The notes under the pieces: generated by a model
Told to the model about the DNA's origin: nothing
Seen by the model: the letters and a program-made list of their open reading frames with translations, nothing else
Databases searched by the model: none
Made by a program: the position numbers and the translations under genes
Source: CAZJVD01 sp964549505
GTDB taxonomy: Bacteria; Bdellovibrionota; UBA1018; CAZJVD01
NCBI GenBank assembly: GCA_964549505.1
Contig: CAZJVD010000006.1
Coordinates: forward strand, 62,001 to 126,000
DNA length: 64,000 bases
Direction: 5' to 3'
In this document: positions 42,424 to 50,741 of the stretch, one piece after another
How the letters are laid out: each line of letters starts with the position of its first letter
How positions within the stretch are numbered: position 1 is the first letter of the stretch

Positions 42424-42990
42424 TCAGAGCCCCTCTTCCCAGATGCCGAGGCGTTCTTCTTCGGCCAGTGCGCTGCGCGGGTCTTTGTAGGTCACGGCAT
42501 CAAGCCGTTCGAGCCAGCGAAACACCACCCATCCGTAGATGGGGTTCACGAGTGCGGGCAATATAAACGAAAGAAGCCAAAACCGAAGATCGTTTTGTTC
42601 GACGTTGAAGAGAGCTAGGGTTCCGGACTTCGCGGCCTCGACCCAGAGCGATGCCACAATGCAAACCGTCGTGAGTGATTCCTTTGGGCGTATCAAGAAC
42701 ACGCGGTTCGCGATTCGCAATGCCATGAAGAGCGACATGTAAGTGAGCAGAAACAATCCTTGCGGCGACGCGCTTTGGCCCTCGGCTAAGTGTGAAAGCA
42801 CGAGCGTGAGCAAGCCACCTTCGATGAAGGTTCGGTGATGAGCGGCCCAGATCACGAGCAACGCGAGAAGATCGGGACGAAACAGATCCAGCGGCGGATG
42901 CGAGAAAAGCGCTGTCTGCAGTCCAAATCCGACCGCAGCGACGAGTAGGACCACCGGGAAGTTGAGGAATCGCAACAGGATCGGCGTCAT
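42424..42990 (-). CDS. mreD: Rod shape-determining protein MreD
   Basis: An integral membrane protein of 188 aa with about five hydrophobic segments (FPVVLLVAAVGFGLQTALF, LLALLVIWAAHH, FLLTYMSLFMALRIA). MreD sequences vary widely. The call rests on size, topology and its place between mreC and mrdA. It probably links MreC and the PBP2/RodA complex in the inner membrane. It is 11 nt downstream of mreC. Confidence 0.85.
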   Translation of the reverse strand: MTPILLRFLNFPVVLLVAAVGFGLQTALFSHPPLDLFRPDLLALLVIWAAHHRTFIEGGLLTLVLSHLAEGQSASPQGLFLLTYMSLFMALRIANRVFLIRPKESLTTVCIVASLWVEAAKSGTLALFNVEQNDLRFWLLSFILPALVNPIYGWVVFRWLERLDAVTYKDPRSALAEEERLGIWEEGL

Positions 42991-43001
42991 GAGCGCATGC
43001 C

Positions 43002-43850
43002 CTACAGTTCCTCGTTCAGATGTGCCGGTGCGTTGGGCGCTTGAGTAATAACGAGAACCTCTTCGAGTTTCGCAAAGTTCACACTCGGCTTGACCTCCAC
43101 CGATTGCGTGATCCCGAAACGTTCGCGATTGACCTGTGTGACGATGCCGACTGCGATTCCTTTTGGAAACACACCGCCAAGACCGCTCGTGATCAAGAGA
43201 TCGTCGACTTGAATATCGTCGGTTCGGAGAGCGTACTTCAGACGACAGGTTTCGTCCGAAGCGCCTTCCACAATGCCGCGAACGCGCGACCGTTTGACCA
43301 TCGCGTCCACAGCTGAGAGAGGATCCAAAATCGTCACGACGTCCGACGTGTCTTGGTTGACGCGCAAGACGCGTCCAACAATGCCTTCGTTGCTAACGAC
43401 GGCCATGTCTTCTTTGATGCCACTCGCGGAACCACGGTTCAGTCGGACCATTCGAAAATCCGTGGAAACGTCGGCTGCAATCACGCGTGAGACGACGGTT
43501 TTGATTTTGTGAGTTTCGTTGAAAGCGAGCAAGTTTCTAAGGCGATCATTTTCTTGTGCCGTCTCACGCAAGCTGCTGACGACATTCTGGAGGCGCTGGT
43601 TTTCGAGCGTGAGCTCGGCGTTGTCTTTTCGAACATGCACCATGTAGATGTAATTCTGAAAAAACGAGATCAAGGTATCGAGCGTCCACGTGATGCCGGC
43701 CTGTATGGGATAGGTGAGGCCCGAAAAAAACCGATCATAGAAGCGATAATCGCGCGGCGCGCGCGTGGCCGTATCGATCGAGATGATAGGAATCAACAAG
43801 AAGAAAAAGAGAATCAGATAGAAGCGATACTCTTTAATGTATTTGATCAT
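43002..43850 (-). CDS. mreC: Rod shape-determining protein MreC
   Basis: A periplasmic scaffold of the elongasome that activates PBP2. The 282-aa protein has an N-terminal membrane helix (FYLILFFFLLIPIISI), then a coiled coil (RKDNAELTLENQRLQNVV, then RETAQENDRLRNLLAF), and the paired beta-barrel MreC domain (VISNEGIVGRV-like segment, LLITSGLGGVFPKGIAVG). The ATG at 43850 is preferred to a TTG at 43925 because MreC usually begins with a short basic stretch before the helix. It is the first gene of mreC-mreD-mrdA-rodA. mreB is not adjacent. Confidence 0.92.
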   Translation of the reverse strand: MIKYIKEYRFYLILFFFLLIPIISIDTATRAPRDYRFYDRFFSGLTYPIQAGITWTLDTLISFFQNYIYMVHVRKDNAELTLENQRLQNVVSSLRETAQENDRLRNLLAFNETHKIKTVVSRVIAADVSTDFRMVRLNRGSASGIKEDMAVVSNEGIVGRVLRVNQDTSDVVTILDPLSAVDAMVKRSRVRGIVEGASDETCRLKYALRTDDIQVDDLLITSGLGGVFPKGIAVGIVTQVNRERFGITQSVEVKPSVNFAKLEEVLVITQAPNAPAHLNEEL

Positions 43851-43887
43851 GCGATCTTGAGTTCCGTGAGGGGTCCTTAGCCGCCGC

Positions 43888-43907
43888 CCCACTAAAATCC
43901 TAGTGGG
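43888..43907. promoter_or_regulatory. Inverted repeat between divergent mreC and the PpiD-like gene
   Basis: cccacta (43888-43894) and tagtggg (43901-43907) form a perfect 7-bp inverted repeat with a 6-nt spacer in the divergent promoter region. It could be an operator or a short leader hairpin. Confidence 0.35.
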
Positions 43908-43969
43908 CTGAGTCACAGATAACAAGACATTTGAACGTACGACGGGTCGTGATAAAACCGCTGAAATCT

Positions 43970-45214
43970 ATGCTGACATCTATTCGCGATCGTTTTGGAA
44001 AACCTGTCATTTACTTTCTTGTCGTTTTTGTAGGATTCGTCTTCGTCTTTTGGGGCGTTTTCAATCCGAGTCAACAGTTCAGCGGCGGTATCGCTGGGAG
44101 CGTCAACGGAGAGCCGATTCTGGTCAGTGATTTCAGTCGTGAGCTCAATCAACGCCTGAATATGTATCGCCAGATGAACTTTCCAATGGATCAGCTCAAG
44201 AATCTTGGGATCCATAAGAGTATTTTTGACTCCATTGTTCGTAATCGCCTCATGATCCAGATGGCCCAGAAGGAAGGGATGGAGCCGGGTGATGAACGCA
44301 TCCGCGAGAAGGTTCGCCAGATCAGCGCCTTTCAGAAAGACGGCAAGTTTGACGTGAAGCAGTATGAAGAGGTTTTAAAAGGAAACGGATACACGCCCTC
44401 CCGATTTGAGGCGATGATTCGAGAAGAGTTGATGGTCGATGCCTGGCGTGAGTTCTTTCAAAATTCGGTGCGTGTGAGCCGTCTTGAGTTAGAAGCCGAA
44501 TATCGTGCGAGCGAAGAACGTCGCTCGGTCGGGATGCTGGTCTTCGATCGCGAGTATGCGAAAAAGAAGGTTTCTGTAGACCCTAAGGCGGTCCAGGCGT
44601 TGCTCGATGATGCGGCGAAGGTCAAGCTGCTCAGAACCCGTTACGACGCTCAAAAAGACAAGGCGTACAAGGGTAAAAGTTTCGACGCCGTGAAAACCGA
44701 CCTCGCGCGCGCATGGGTGGCTTCGGAGAAGAGTGCTGACGTCAGCCAGATCTTCACCGATACCGCTCAATCCCTCGAGGCCGAGGTTGCCAAGATTGAT
44801 TGGAAATCGAAATCAGCGCGTTCCGAGTTCGACGCCGCACTGAAGTCCAAAGGACTCATGAGTGCCGGTTGGAAACGCATGGATGCCGTCAAGCGAGAGG
44901 AACTTCTGCCCCCTGGACTCGGGAAAGTCGATCTATTGACCGAACAGGCATTCGCCGCGAATTCCGAAATCGATCTCACGAAGGGCGGAAAGCCCAAGGT
45001 GTACCAGCACTACTCGGGTGTCGTCGTGGCCTTTGTCGATGGCGCGCAGCCAGCCGATGCGTCGAAGTTAAATGAACAAGAGCGCACCAAACTTTTGAAT
45101 CAGCTCGCTGCTCAAAAACGGCAAGAGCTCTTCTCCGACTGGGTGAAGGGACTGCAGGACAAAGCCAAAGTGGAAATGAACGAAGAGATCTTAGGGATCG
45201 GACTTTCGTCGTAG
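43970..45214 (+). CDS. SurA-N/PpiD-like periplasmic chaperone without a PPIase domain
   Basis: A 414-aa envelope protein with a single N-terminal membrane helix (VIYFLVVFVGFVFVFWGVF). It is followed by the SurA/PpiD N-domain: VNGEPILVSDFSRELNQRL, RNRLMIQMAQKEGM and an FQKDGKFDVKQYEEVLKGNG segment almost diagnostic of PpiD. The central parvulin domain is not recognisable; residues 190-300 are helical and charged. It is probably a membrane-anchored chaperone for exported proteins. The ATG at 43970 gives the usual short cytoplasmic start; a TTG at 43931 is the alternative. It diverges from mreC. Confidence 0.82.
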   Translation: MLTSIRDRFGKPVIYFLVVFVGFVFVFWGVFNPSQQFSGGIAGSVNGEPILVSDFSRELNQRLNMYRQMNFPMDQLKNLGIHKSIFDSIVRNRLMIQMAQKEGMEPGDERIREKVRQISAFQKDGKFDVKQYEEVLKGNGYTPSRFEAMIREELMVDAWREFFQNSVRVSRLELEAEYRASEERRSVGMLVFDREYAKKKVSVDPKAVQALLDDAAKVKLLRTRYDAQKDKAYKGKSFDAVKTDLARAWVASEKSADVSQIFTDTAQSLEAEVAKIDWKSKSARSEFDAALKSKGLMSAGWKRMDAVKREELLPPGLGKVDLLTEQAFAANSEIDLTKGGKPKVYQHYSGVVVAFVDGAQPADASKLNEQERTKLLNQLAAQKRQELFSDWVKGLQDKAKVEMNEEILGIGLSS

Positions 45215-45268
45215 CGGTTTAAGATCATTGTGGCGTTGGAGTTGTGATGGGCGATCGAGTTGTCCATT

Positions 45269-45423
45269 GGGCTGTCGACGCTCGACTGTTATGCCGTTAA
45301 GCCCGTGCTCACCTGGGCCGGACCATGTGCTTTTTTACATGGTTGGTGGCCGACGCATCGAAAAGAAGTCGGAAAACGCGCCATGCACATCCGCAGCAAA
45401 ACGTGACTGAATCTCACGTTTTG
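45269..45423. other. Structured intergenic region with three stem-loops
   Basis: Three inverted repeats follow one another. First is gggct/agccc (45269-45273 and 45300-45304) enclosing gtcga cgc tcgac. Second is accatgt/acatggt (45322-45328 and 45337-45343), with ggcc/ggcc outside. Third is caaaacgtga/tcacgttttg (45397-45406 and 45414-45423), a perfect 10-bp stem. No supported ORF occupies the region. A small RNA or compound terminator is possible. Confidence 0.4.
45397..45423. terminator. Bidirectional terminator-like hairpin
   Basis: A perfect 10-bp stem, caaaacgtga with tcacgttttg, and a 7-nt loop lies between the convergent PpiD-like and alpha/beta-hydrolase genes. Runs of A on one side and T on the other let it work in either direction. 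Confidence 0.5.
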
Positions 45424-45455
45424 AGCGCGGCGCATTTTAATAAGGCTTCCTTATG

Positions 45456-46313
45456 TTAAGCCGTCCGCCCAACCGCAGCCTCTGCGAACGCGCGTAACCT
45501 TTTCACAAACACCTCGCGCACTTCGAACGGTAGGCCATGTCCTGCGCCAGGCACTTCTTCGAAGACGATCGAAGGGTACACGGCAAAACGTTTCTGCTCT
45601 TTTAAGAAGTCGTCGCGTTTCCACACGCCGCTTTCCGCGCCTCGTAAGATCAAAACTGGAATTCCGTTTTCGCCGGCCTTAGCGAGGTAACTTGAGACAT
45701 CGCTCGCAGCCGCACCTTCCAAGGTTTTGAGGAGAGTAGGCTGGTCAAACGGAAACCGGAATCCGCCATCAGGATGTGGTTCCAGAGCTGCCATGAGGTA
45801 CTGAGCCATCGATGGATCCGGAGTTTTGGACTCCGCAAAGCTGCGAGCCTCCGCCCGCGTTTCAAATCGTGCCGGAACGTGAGCGAAGAATGTCTCGAGC
45901 GCCTTTCCCATTCCACCCCCAGCAGGTCCGGAAAATCCGATGTCGATCAAGACCATGCCTGTCACAAGTTCTGGTGCTACGTGGTAGAGCGCGCAAGCGG
46001 ATCGGACGCCCATCGAGTGTCCGACGATGACGGCGCGACCGACGCGAAGATCAGCGAGGGTCTCGGCGATATCGCGACCGAAATCCTCGGGTCTCGCACT
46101 GGCGTCCTCCGGTGAATTTCCAGGACTCATACCAGGGCTTTTGCCAAGGCTTTTACCATGACCACGTTGGTCGAGAGCGAGGACGCGAAATCGATCCTCG
46201 AGACCGGCCGCGATGGGGCGCCAAAGGTTCGCAGTGCCACCCATTCCGTGAAGCAAGACGATGGTGGCGAGTTCGTGACCTTGAGCAGGCCATGCTCTTA
46301 CGTGCAGTCGCAT
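45456..46313 (-). CDS. Alpha/beta-fold hydrolase
   Basis: A 285-aa cytoplasmic hydrolase. VLLHGMGGTANLW gives the oxyanion loop, ALDQRGHGKS a family strand, GHSMG the nucleophile elbow, and GAGHGLPFE the catalytic His. The Asp is probably in the LRGAESGVW region or nearby. The substrate is unknown; esterase or lactonase activity is possible. A 16-residue insertion, GKSLGKSPGMSPGNSP, encoded by four 12-bp repeats, follows the RGHGKS strand. It diverges from the TPR-winged-helix gene. Confidence 0.85.
   Translation of the reverse strand: MRLHVRAWPAQGHELATIVLLHGMGGTANLWRPIAAGLEDRFRVLALDQRGHGKSLGKSPGMSPGNSPEDASARPEDFGRDIAETLADLRVGRAVIVGHSMGVRSACALYHVAPELVTGMVLIDIGFSGPAGGGMGKALETFFAHVPARFETRAEARSFAESKTPDPSMAQYLMAALEPHPDGGFRFPFDQPTLLKTLEGAAASDVSSYLAKAGENGIPVLILRGAESGVWKRDDFLKEQKRFAVYPSIVFEEVPGAGHGLPFEVREVFVKRLRAFAEAAVGRTA
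46110..46157 (-). repeat. 12-bp tandem repeat in the hydrolase gene
   Basis: Four adjacent 12-bp units (46146-46157, 46134-46145, 46122-46133, 46110-46121) encode GKSL, GKSP, GMSP and GNSP. The units have diverged at several positions, so the array is not recent. Confidence 0.8.
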
Positions 46314-46314
46314 A

Positions 46315-46342
46315 TTGACAGTTGCTGACTTTCACATAACAT
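46315..46342 (+). promoter_or_regulatory. Sigma-70-like promoter for the TPR-winged-helix gene
   Basis: A consensus TTGACA at 46315-46320 is followed after 16 nt by TAACAT at 46337-46342. Transcription would start near 46349, about 20 nt before a strong AAGGGGGGG ribosome site at 46371-46379. Confidence 0.5.
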
Positions 46343-46386
46343 ACCCCGAAGTAGGTCTTCTAGCGGGTTAAAGGGGGGGCACTTTT

Positions 46387-47598
46387 ATTTCCGCACACCA
46401 GAGTCACCAAAATCATGAGACGCGTGTTCTCGAAACTGAGGCCGGTCGTCTTCTTGAATTGGGCCAGCTTCAGTCGGAGAAATGTGATCTCGCGAGCGCG
46501 CGTAAAACCTGGCAACAGGCTCGTGTCCTCGCCGAGCAAGCGGGCAATCCACTCATCGAGGGTGAGGCGCTCGCAGGTCTTTTGCGGCTCGCGGCCGAGG
46601 CTTGCGATGACGATGCGATCGCACGCTACGATGAAGAGATCGAAGCGCTTTCGCGTCGGTTTCCGGACACCGTAGCTTCTAAAGTTTGGTATTGCCGCGG
46701 GATCGTGGCGATGTACCGCGATCAGTGGTTGAAGGCCCAACGAGAATTTCATATTTATCTTCGCAAAACGCGTGAGGTGATGACGGGCCGAGATCAAGCG
46801 CCGCATTTTGCACGAGCGTTTTGCATGCTTGCGAATCTTTTTATCCAACGTGGACATCCACGGCGAGCGCAGCGTGTGCTGGAGTGGCTCAAGAGTGAGT
46901 ATCAAGGCAAGCGGTTGCCCAGTATCGACGGGACGATCGCGCTTGTTCAGGGTCACCTTTACGAACGTGAAGGCGATCTGAAACGCGCGATGGAGTGGTT
47001 TCAAAAATCGCACACGTCCTTCATGGCGGAGCATCACTGGTACTTCCTGCTCTACGTACACTATGGTTACGCGCGGATCGCTCGTCTCGAGAAAAACTAC
47101 AAGCAGGCTTATTTTCACCTAGATTTGATAAAAAAAGCGACCGATGCCCCGGAGTTTGCGGTTCTACGCAAAGAGATGGAGATCGAGTCGAGTCGCCTCG
47201 AAGGTGATGTTGTCGACATCCTAGTGGATCGTGACCGCGGTCTTGTTAAGACGAAAGATGGTGGCACAGTCGACTTTCGTAAACAGTACTTGCTCCTCGA
47301 TATCCTTGCGGCGCTCTCCGTTGCGAGCAGTGATGAGGCGCCACAAGCTTCAGAAAAAACAGGTGGTCTTTCGAAGGCCGAGCTTATCCAACGTGTTTGG
47401 CGCGAGAACTACCGCGCTGAAGCGCACGACAACAAGCTCTATTACAATATCAATCGGTTACGAAAACTAATCGAGCCGGATGTGCGCCATCCCAAGTACT
47501 TGATCAACTGGAAAGAGGGCTACCGACTAGCTCCGGGACTACGTGTGCGGTTCACACGAGATGTGTCGGAAGAGTCGGGGACTCCGAAGCTCGCTTGA
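46387..47598 (+). CDS. TPR protein with C-terminal OmpR-type winged helix, apparent ATT start
   Basis: A putative transcription regulator. Residues about 10-260 are TPR repeats (RRAQRVLEWLKSEYQGK, LYEREGDLKRAMEWFQKS, LEKNYKQAYFHLDLIKKA). The C-terminal 100 residues form a winged helix of the OmpR/PhoB C-terminal type: SKAELIQRVWRENY, HDNKLYYNINRLRKLIEPD, LINWKEGYRLAPG. The conventional start would be TTG at 46459. The same frame continues with protein-like sequence (HETRVLETEAGRLLELGQLQ) up to ATT at 46387, which sits 7 nt after AAGGGGGGG and downstream of a TTGACA promoter. I therefore use 46387 (403 aa). The 3' end overlaps uvrA tail-to-tail by 47 nt. Its targets are unknown. Confidence 0.75.
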   Translation: MSAHQSHQNHETRVLETEAGRLLELGQLQSEKCDLASARKTWQQARVLAEQAGNPLIEGEALAGLLRLAAEACDDDAIARYDEEIEALSRRFPDTVASKVWYCRGIVAMYRDQWLKAQREFHIYLRKTREVMTGRDQAPHFARAFCMLANLFIQRGHPRRAQRVLEWLKSEYQGKRLPSIDGTIALVQGHLYEREGDLKRAMEWFQKSHTSFMAEHHWYFLLYVHYGYARIARLEKNYKQAYFHLDLIKKATDAPEFAVLRKEMEIESSRLEGDVVDILVDRDRGLVKTKDGGTVDFRKQYLLLDILAALSVASSDEAPQASEKTGGLSKAELIQRVWRENYRAEAHDNKLYYNINRLRKLIEPDVRHPKYLINWKEGYRLAPGLRVRFTRDVSEESGTPKLA

Positions 47599-50581
47599 AC
47601 GAATAGCCTGCGTTCACGAGGGCCACCGCTGTCTCCGAATGTGGAAGTCGCACGATCGTCTCCGGTGTTCCCGCGCCCAGCAAGTGTCCGCCTTTTGCGC
47701 CACCCTCAGGACCGAGGTCCACGATCCAATCGGCCTGCGCGATCACGTCGATTTGATGTTCAATCATGACTACGGTGTGCCGATCGTGAACAAGGTCATG
47801 AATCACGTTCACCAGTTTCTGAATATCGTCGAGGTGCAAACCCGTTGTTGGTTCGTCGAAAATAAAAAGGTTCAGTCCACTCGTGCGCTCATCCAGAACG
47901 GATGCGATCTTCAGGCGCTGCGATTCACCACCCGACAGCGTCGTCGCGGGTTGTCCGAGTTTGAGGTAACCAAGACCGACATCGCGTAAGAGGCCAAGCT
48001 TTCGCACCAGAATCGAGTTGTCTCGGTACAGATCGAAGACTTCGTCGATCGATGTTTGCAGAAGTTCGTGGACATTTTTTCCGCGCGACTGAATATCAAG
48101 AATGTCTTTTCGAAACCGCTTGCCATCACATGTCTCGCACGGAATGGAAACGGTCTCCATAAAGTGCATATCCAGATCGATCGAACCTTCGCCTTTGCAC
48201 TGCGAACAGCGGCCACCGTCGACATTGAATGAGAAATGCTGCGGTGTCAGGCCACGTCGACCTGCGAGCGTTTGCGTGGCGTAAATCCGCCGAAACTCTT
48301 CCCAGACTTTCAGATAAGTCGCTGCATTGGATCGTGACGTGCGTCCAATCGGTTTTTGATCGAGCAACACCACTCCAGACAGATGTTCGGCGCCGTAAAG
48401 GCGATCGAACGCTCCGGTCTCGGGAGGGATATCGCGCTTTTCAATAGCCGCCTGAACAGCGTGGTAAAGCGTTTTGTGAACGAGCGTGCTCTTGCCCGAT
48501 CCAGAGACACCCGTGACGACAGTCCAGCGCTCCAATGGGAACTCCACCGAGATGTCTTTGAGATTATGTTCGCGACAACCCTCGAGATTGAGCGAATGCG
48601 TGAAAAGCGTACGCGGCCGTGCGGGGCGCTTGAGGCGCGGTTCGCCTCGAAAATACTTGCCCGTGACCGACTCGGGATTAGTCGACAGGTCGAACACGGT
48701 TCCCTTTGCGGTGATCGTGCCGCCACGTCGACCTGCGCCCGGTCCCAGTTCTATCAAGTGGTCAGCCGCCTGCATGACTTCGAGATCGTGTTCGACAACA
48801 ACAACGGTGTTGCCCTGGTCGCGTAACGACCGCAGAACACCAATCAGTCGCTCGGTGTCGCTGGGATGAAGGCCAATCGACGGCTCGTCGAGAACGTAGA
48901 GCGTCCCACAGAGGCCGTGCCCAAGCTGAGTCGCAAGATGTATGCGTTGAAACTCCCCACCGCTCAGCGTTCGCGTCTGACGAGCTCCATTCAGATATCC
49001 TACGCCGACCGAGACCAAAAACTTCAGGCGCTGTGAGAGTTGCGCGAGCGCTTCACCCGCCACATGCCGATCGTGCGGGTTGAGCCTGAGTGCCGTGATC
49101 CACTGGTCCAGATCAACAAGGGAGAGATCCATGAGTTCATCGATACGCTTGTCTTGAAGGCGCACAAAGGCCGCTTCGGGTCTCAGCTTGCTTCCTTTGC
49201 AGACGGGGCAGAGTGACTGCGATTGATAGCGTCGGATAAAAACGCGGACGTGAATCTTGTACTTTTTCGTACTGAGATATTCGAAGCAGCCTCGAATACC
49301 TTCAAAAACATTTGTCTTGGCTTCCCTTTTGGGCTTGCCGTCCCGTGCGCTGTCGCCCTCGCCATTCCAAAGAAGCGTGCGCTCGGACTTGGTGAGCTCA
49401 CGATAGCGTTTTCCAATCGAGATTCCGTTCCGTTCGGCGAACTTAAAAAGCCCGTCCTGCCATTCGGTCATCGAAGGCTTCGAGAACGGATCAATGGCAC
49501 CATCCTTGAGCGTCCGTGACGGTTCCGGAACCACTTTCCCCTCATCGAGCTCAAGGGTGAAGCCAAAGCCGCTGCAGCGCGGGCACGCGCCTTGCGGATG
49601 ATTGAACGAAAACATCTGGGGTGTCGGCAGTGTCGCGAGCTTTCCGCAGGACTTACATCGAAACTCGCGATCGAATGCTTTCATCTTTGAGTGGTCGAGA
49701 TCAAAGATGATCATCTGATTTTTACCGACCCGAAACGCTTGATGAATCGAATCGCGAACGCGCGACTCCTGATCGACGTCCCAACGGGCGGGTGCAATCC
49801 AGCGATCAATGATGACCCAGACCTCGGTTTGCGCCGCATACTCTTTTCTGTCGACCGCCGCGAGGGCCGTATCCAAGTCGATCACTTCGGCCTGGCGTCT
49901 GGGCTCGCGCACCAGAACGCGCTGATAACCTTGCTCGAGCAGGATTTCGAAAAGACTTCGGAACGATAACGGTGACGTGGGGTGCACCGTGGTTGTCTTG
50001 TGAACCGTCTTCGGTGGTTTTGCTTTTGGTTTCTTAGCTGTGCTTTTAGCGGCTGCTTTTTTGCCGGTCCCGTTCGACTTACCGCTCGTACTCGTGGCGG
50101 CGGAACTGACGCTGTTCATGACAACCGGTGCGGCGATTAAGATCTTTGTTTTGGTTTCCTGTTTTTTGAGAAACTCAAGAACGGTGTCTTCCGTCGCGTG
50201 GGAAATCTTGGTTCCGCATTCCGAACAGAACGTTTCCCCGAGACGCGCGAAAAGCACGCGAAAATAGTCGTAGATCTCGGTCTGGGTTCCGACCGTGCTT
50301 CTTGAGTTCATAACGTGATTGCGTTGTTCGAGCGCGATGGCCGGTGGGATGTTCTCAACCCGATCCAGATCGGGTCGGGGCATCTTTTCTAAAAACTGTC
50401 GTGTGTAGGTCGACAGACTCTCGACGTATCGGCGCTGGCCTTCGGCGTACAGCGTGTCGAACGCAAGACTGCTCTTTCCCGATCCGGATACACCGGTGAT
50501 CACCGTGAGCTTCTCGGAAGGAATTTCGACCGTGATATTCTTTAGGTTGTTCTGGCGTAGGCCTTCTAGTCGAATGGACAT
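47552..50581 (-). CDS. uvrA: Excinuclease ABC subunit UvrA
   Basis: The damage-recognition ATPase of nucleotide excision repair, 1009 aa. Two ABC modules are seen: GVSGSGKSSLAFDTLYAEG at residues 30-48 with TLSGGEFQRIHLA, and GVSGSGKSTLVHKTLYHA with TLSGGESQRLKIA. Zinc-finger cysteine pairs occur (CSECG, CPRCSGFG, CSQCKGEG, CETCDGKRF). A Lys/Ala/Thr-rich insertion at about residues 157-203 accounts for the extra length over the usual 940. Some segments (SRSNAATYLKVWEEF) differ from E. coli UvrA, so this could be a paralogue if another uvrA exists in the genome. The divergent upstream region has an inverted repeat; no SOS box was found by eye. Confidence 0.92.
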   Translation of the reverse strand: MSIRLEGLRQNNLKNITVEIPSEKLTVITGVSGSGKSSLAFDTLYAEGQRRYVESLSTYTRQFLEKMPRPDLDRVENIPPAIALEQRNHVMNSRSTVGTQTEIYDYFRVLFARLGETFCSECGTKISHATEDTVLEFLKKQETKTKILIAAPVVMNSVSSAATSTSGKSNGTGKKAAAKSTAKKPKAKPPKTVHKTTTVHPTSPLSFRSLFEILLEQGYQRVLVREPRRQAEVIDLDTALAAVDRKEYAAQTEVWVIIDRWIAPARWDVDQESRVRDSIHQAFRVGKNQMIIFDLDHSKMKAFDREFRCKSCGKLATLPTPQMFSFNHPQGACPRCSGFGFTLELDEGKVVPEPSRTLKDGAIDPFSKPSMTEWQDGLFKFAERNGISIGKRYRELTKSERTLLWNGEGDSARDGKPKREAKTNVFEGIRGCFEYLSTKKYKIHVRVFIRRYQSQSLCPVCKGSKLRPEAAFVRLQDKRIDELMDLSLVDLDQWITALRLNPHDRHVAGEALAQLSQRLKFLVSVGVGYLNGARQTRTLSGGEFQRIHLATQLGHGLCGTLYVLDEPSIGLHPSDTERLIGVLRSLRDQGNTVVVVEHDLEVMQAADHLIELGPGAGRRGGTITAKGTVFDLSTNPESVTGKYFRGEPRLKRPARPRTLFTHSLNLEGCREHNLKDISVEFPLERWTVVTGVSGSGKSTLVHKTLYHAVQAAIEKRDIPPETGAFDRLYGAEHLSGVVLLDQKPIGRTSRSNAATYLKVWEEFRRIYATQTLAGRRGLTPQHFSFNVDGGRCSQCKGEGSIDLDMHFMETVSIPCETCDGKRFRKDILDIQSRGKNVHELLQTSIDEVFDLYRDNSILVRKLGLLRDVGLGYLKLGQPATTLSGGESQRLKIASVLDERTSGLNLFIFDEPTTGLHLDDIQKLVNVIHDLVHDRHTVVMIEHQIDVIAQADWIVDLGPEGGAKGGHLLGAGTPETIVRLPHSETAVALVNAGYSFKRASESPTLPTHLV

Positions 50582-50628
50582 TTTGCGTGAGGGTCATCCT
50601 ACATTTGTTTAATTATTAGACAAGACAA

Positions 50629-50648
50629 ATGGTGCCATTGTGCACCAT
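50629..50648. promoter_or_regulatory. Inverted repeat in the divergent uvrA promoter region
   Basis: atggtgc (50629-50635) and gcaccat (50642-50648) form a perfect 7-bp inverted repeat with a 6-nt spacer, 48 nt from the uvrA start. It is a candidate operator for either divergent gene. Confidence 0.35.
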
Positions 50649-50741
50649 CCCTTTGGTATTACACAGGAATTCGTGTTACTTCGAACCCTGAATTTTGGCA
50701 CTTTCATTGCGAAGTGGGGGCGCGGAAGAAGGAGAGTCTCT

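Noticed and set aside
45228..45410. A 60-codon Cys-rich frame between convergent genes
   Set aside because: No ribosome site and no recognisable features; it runs through two stem-loops, so a structured RNA or terminator is more likely.
46415..46675. An ATG-started frame at the head of the TPR-winged-helix gene
   Set aside because: It is in another phase; its product is Arg/Ser-rich and unlike a protein, while the frame starting at ATT or TTG gives TPR sequence.
50640..50741. Upstream extension of the small secreted protein gene
   Set aside because: The GTG at 50742 has a strong AAGGAGA site and begins a proper signal peptide; the extension overlaps a putative operator.
50582..50741. LexA/SOS box upstream of uvrA
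   Set aside because: I looked for TTAC-N3-GTAA (the box reported for Bdellovibrio LexA) and the E. coli box and found neither intact.
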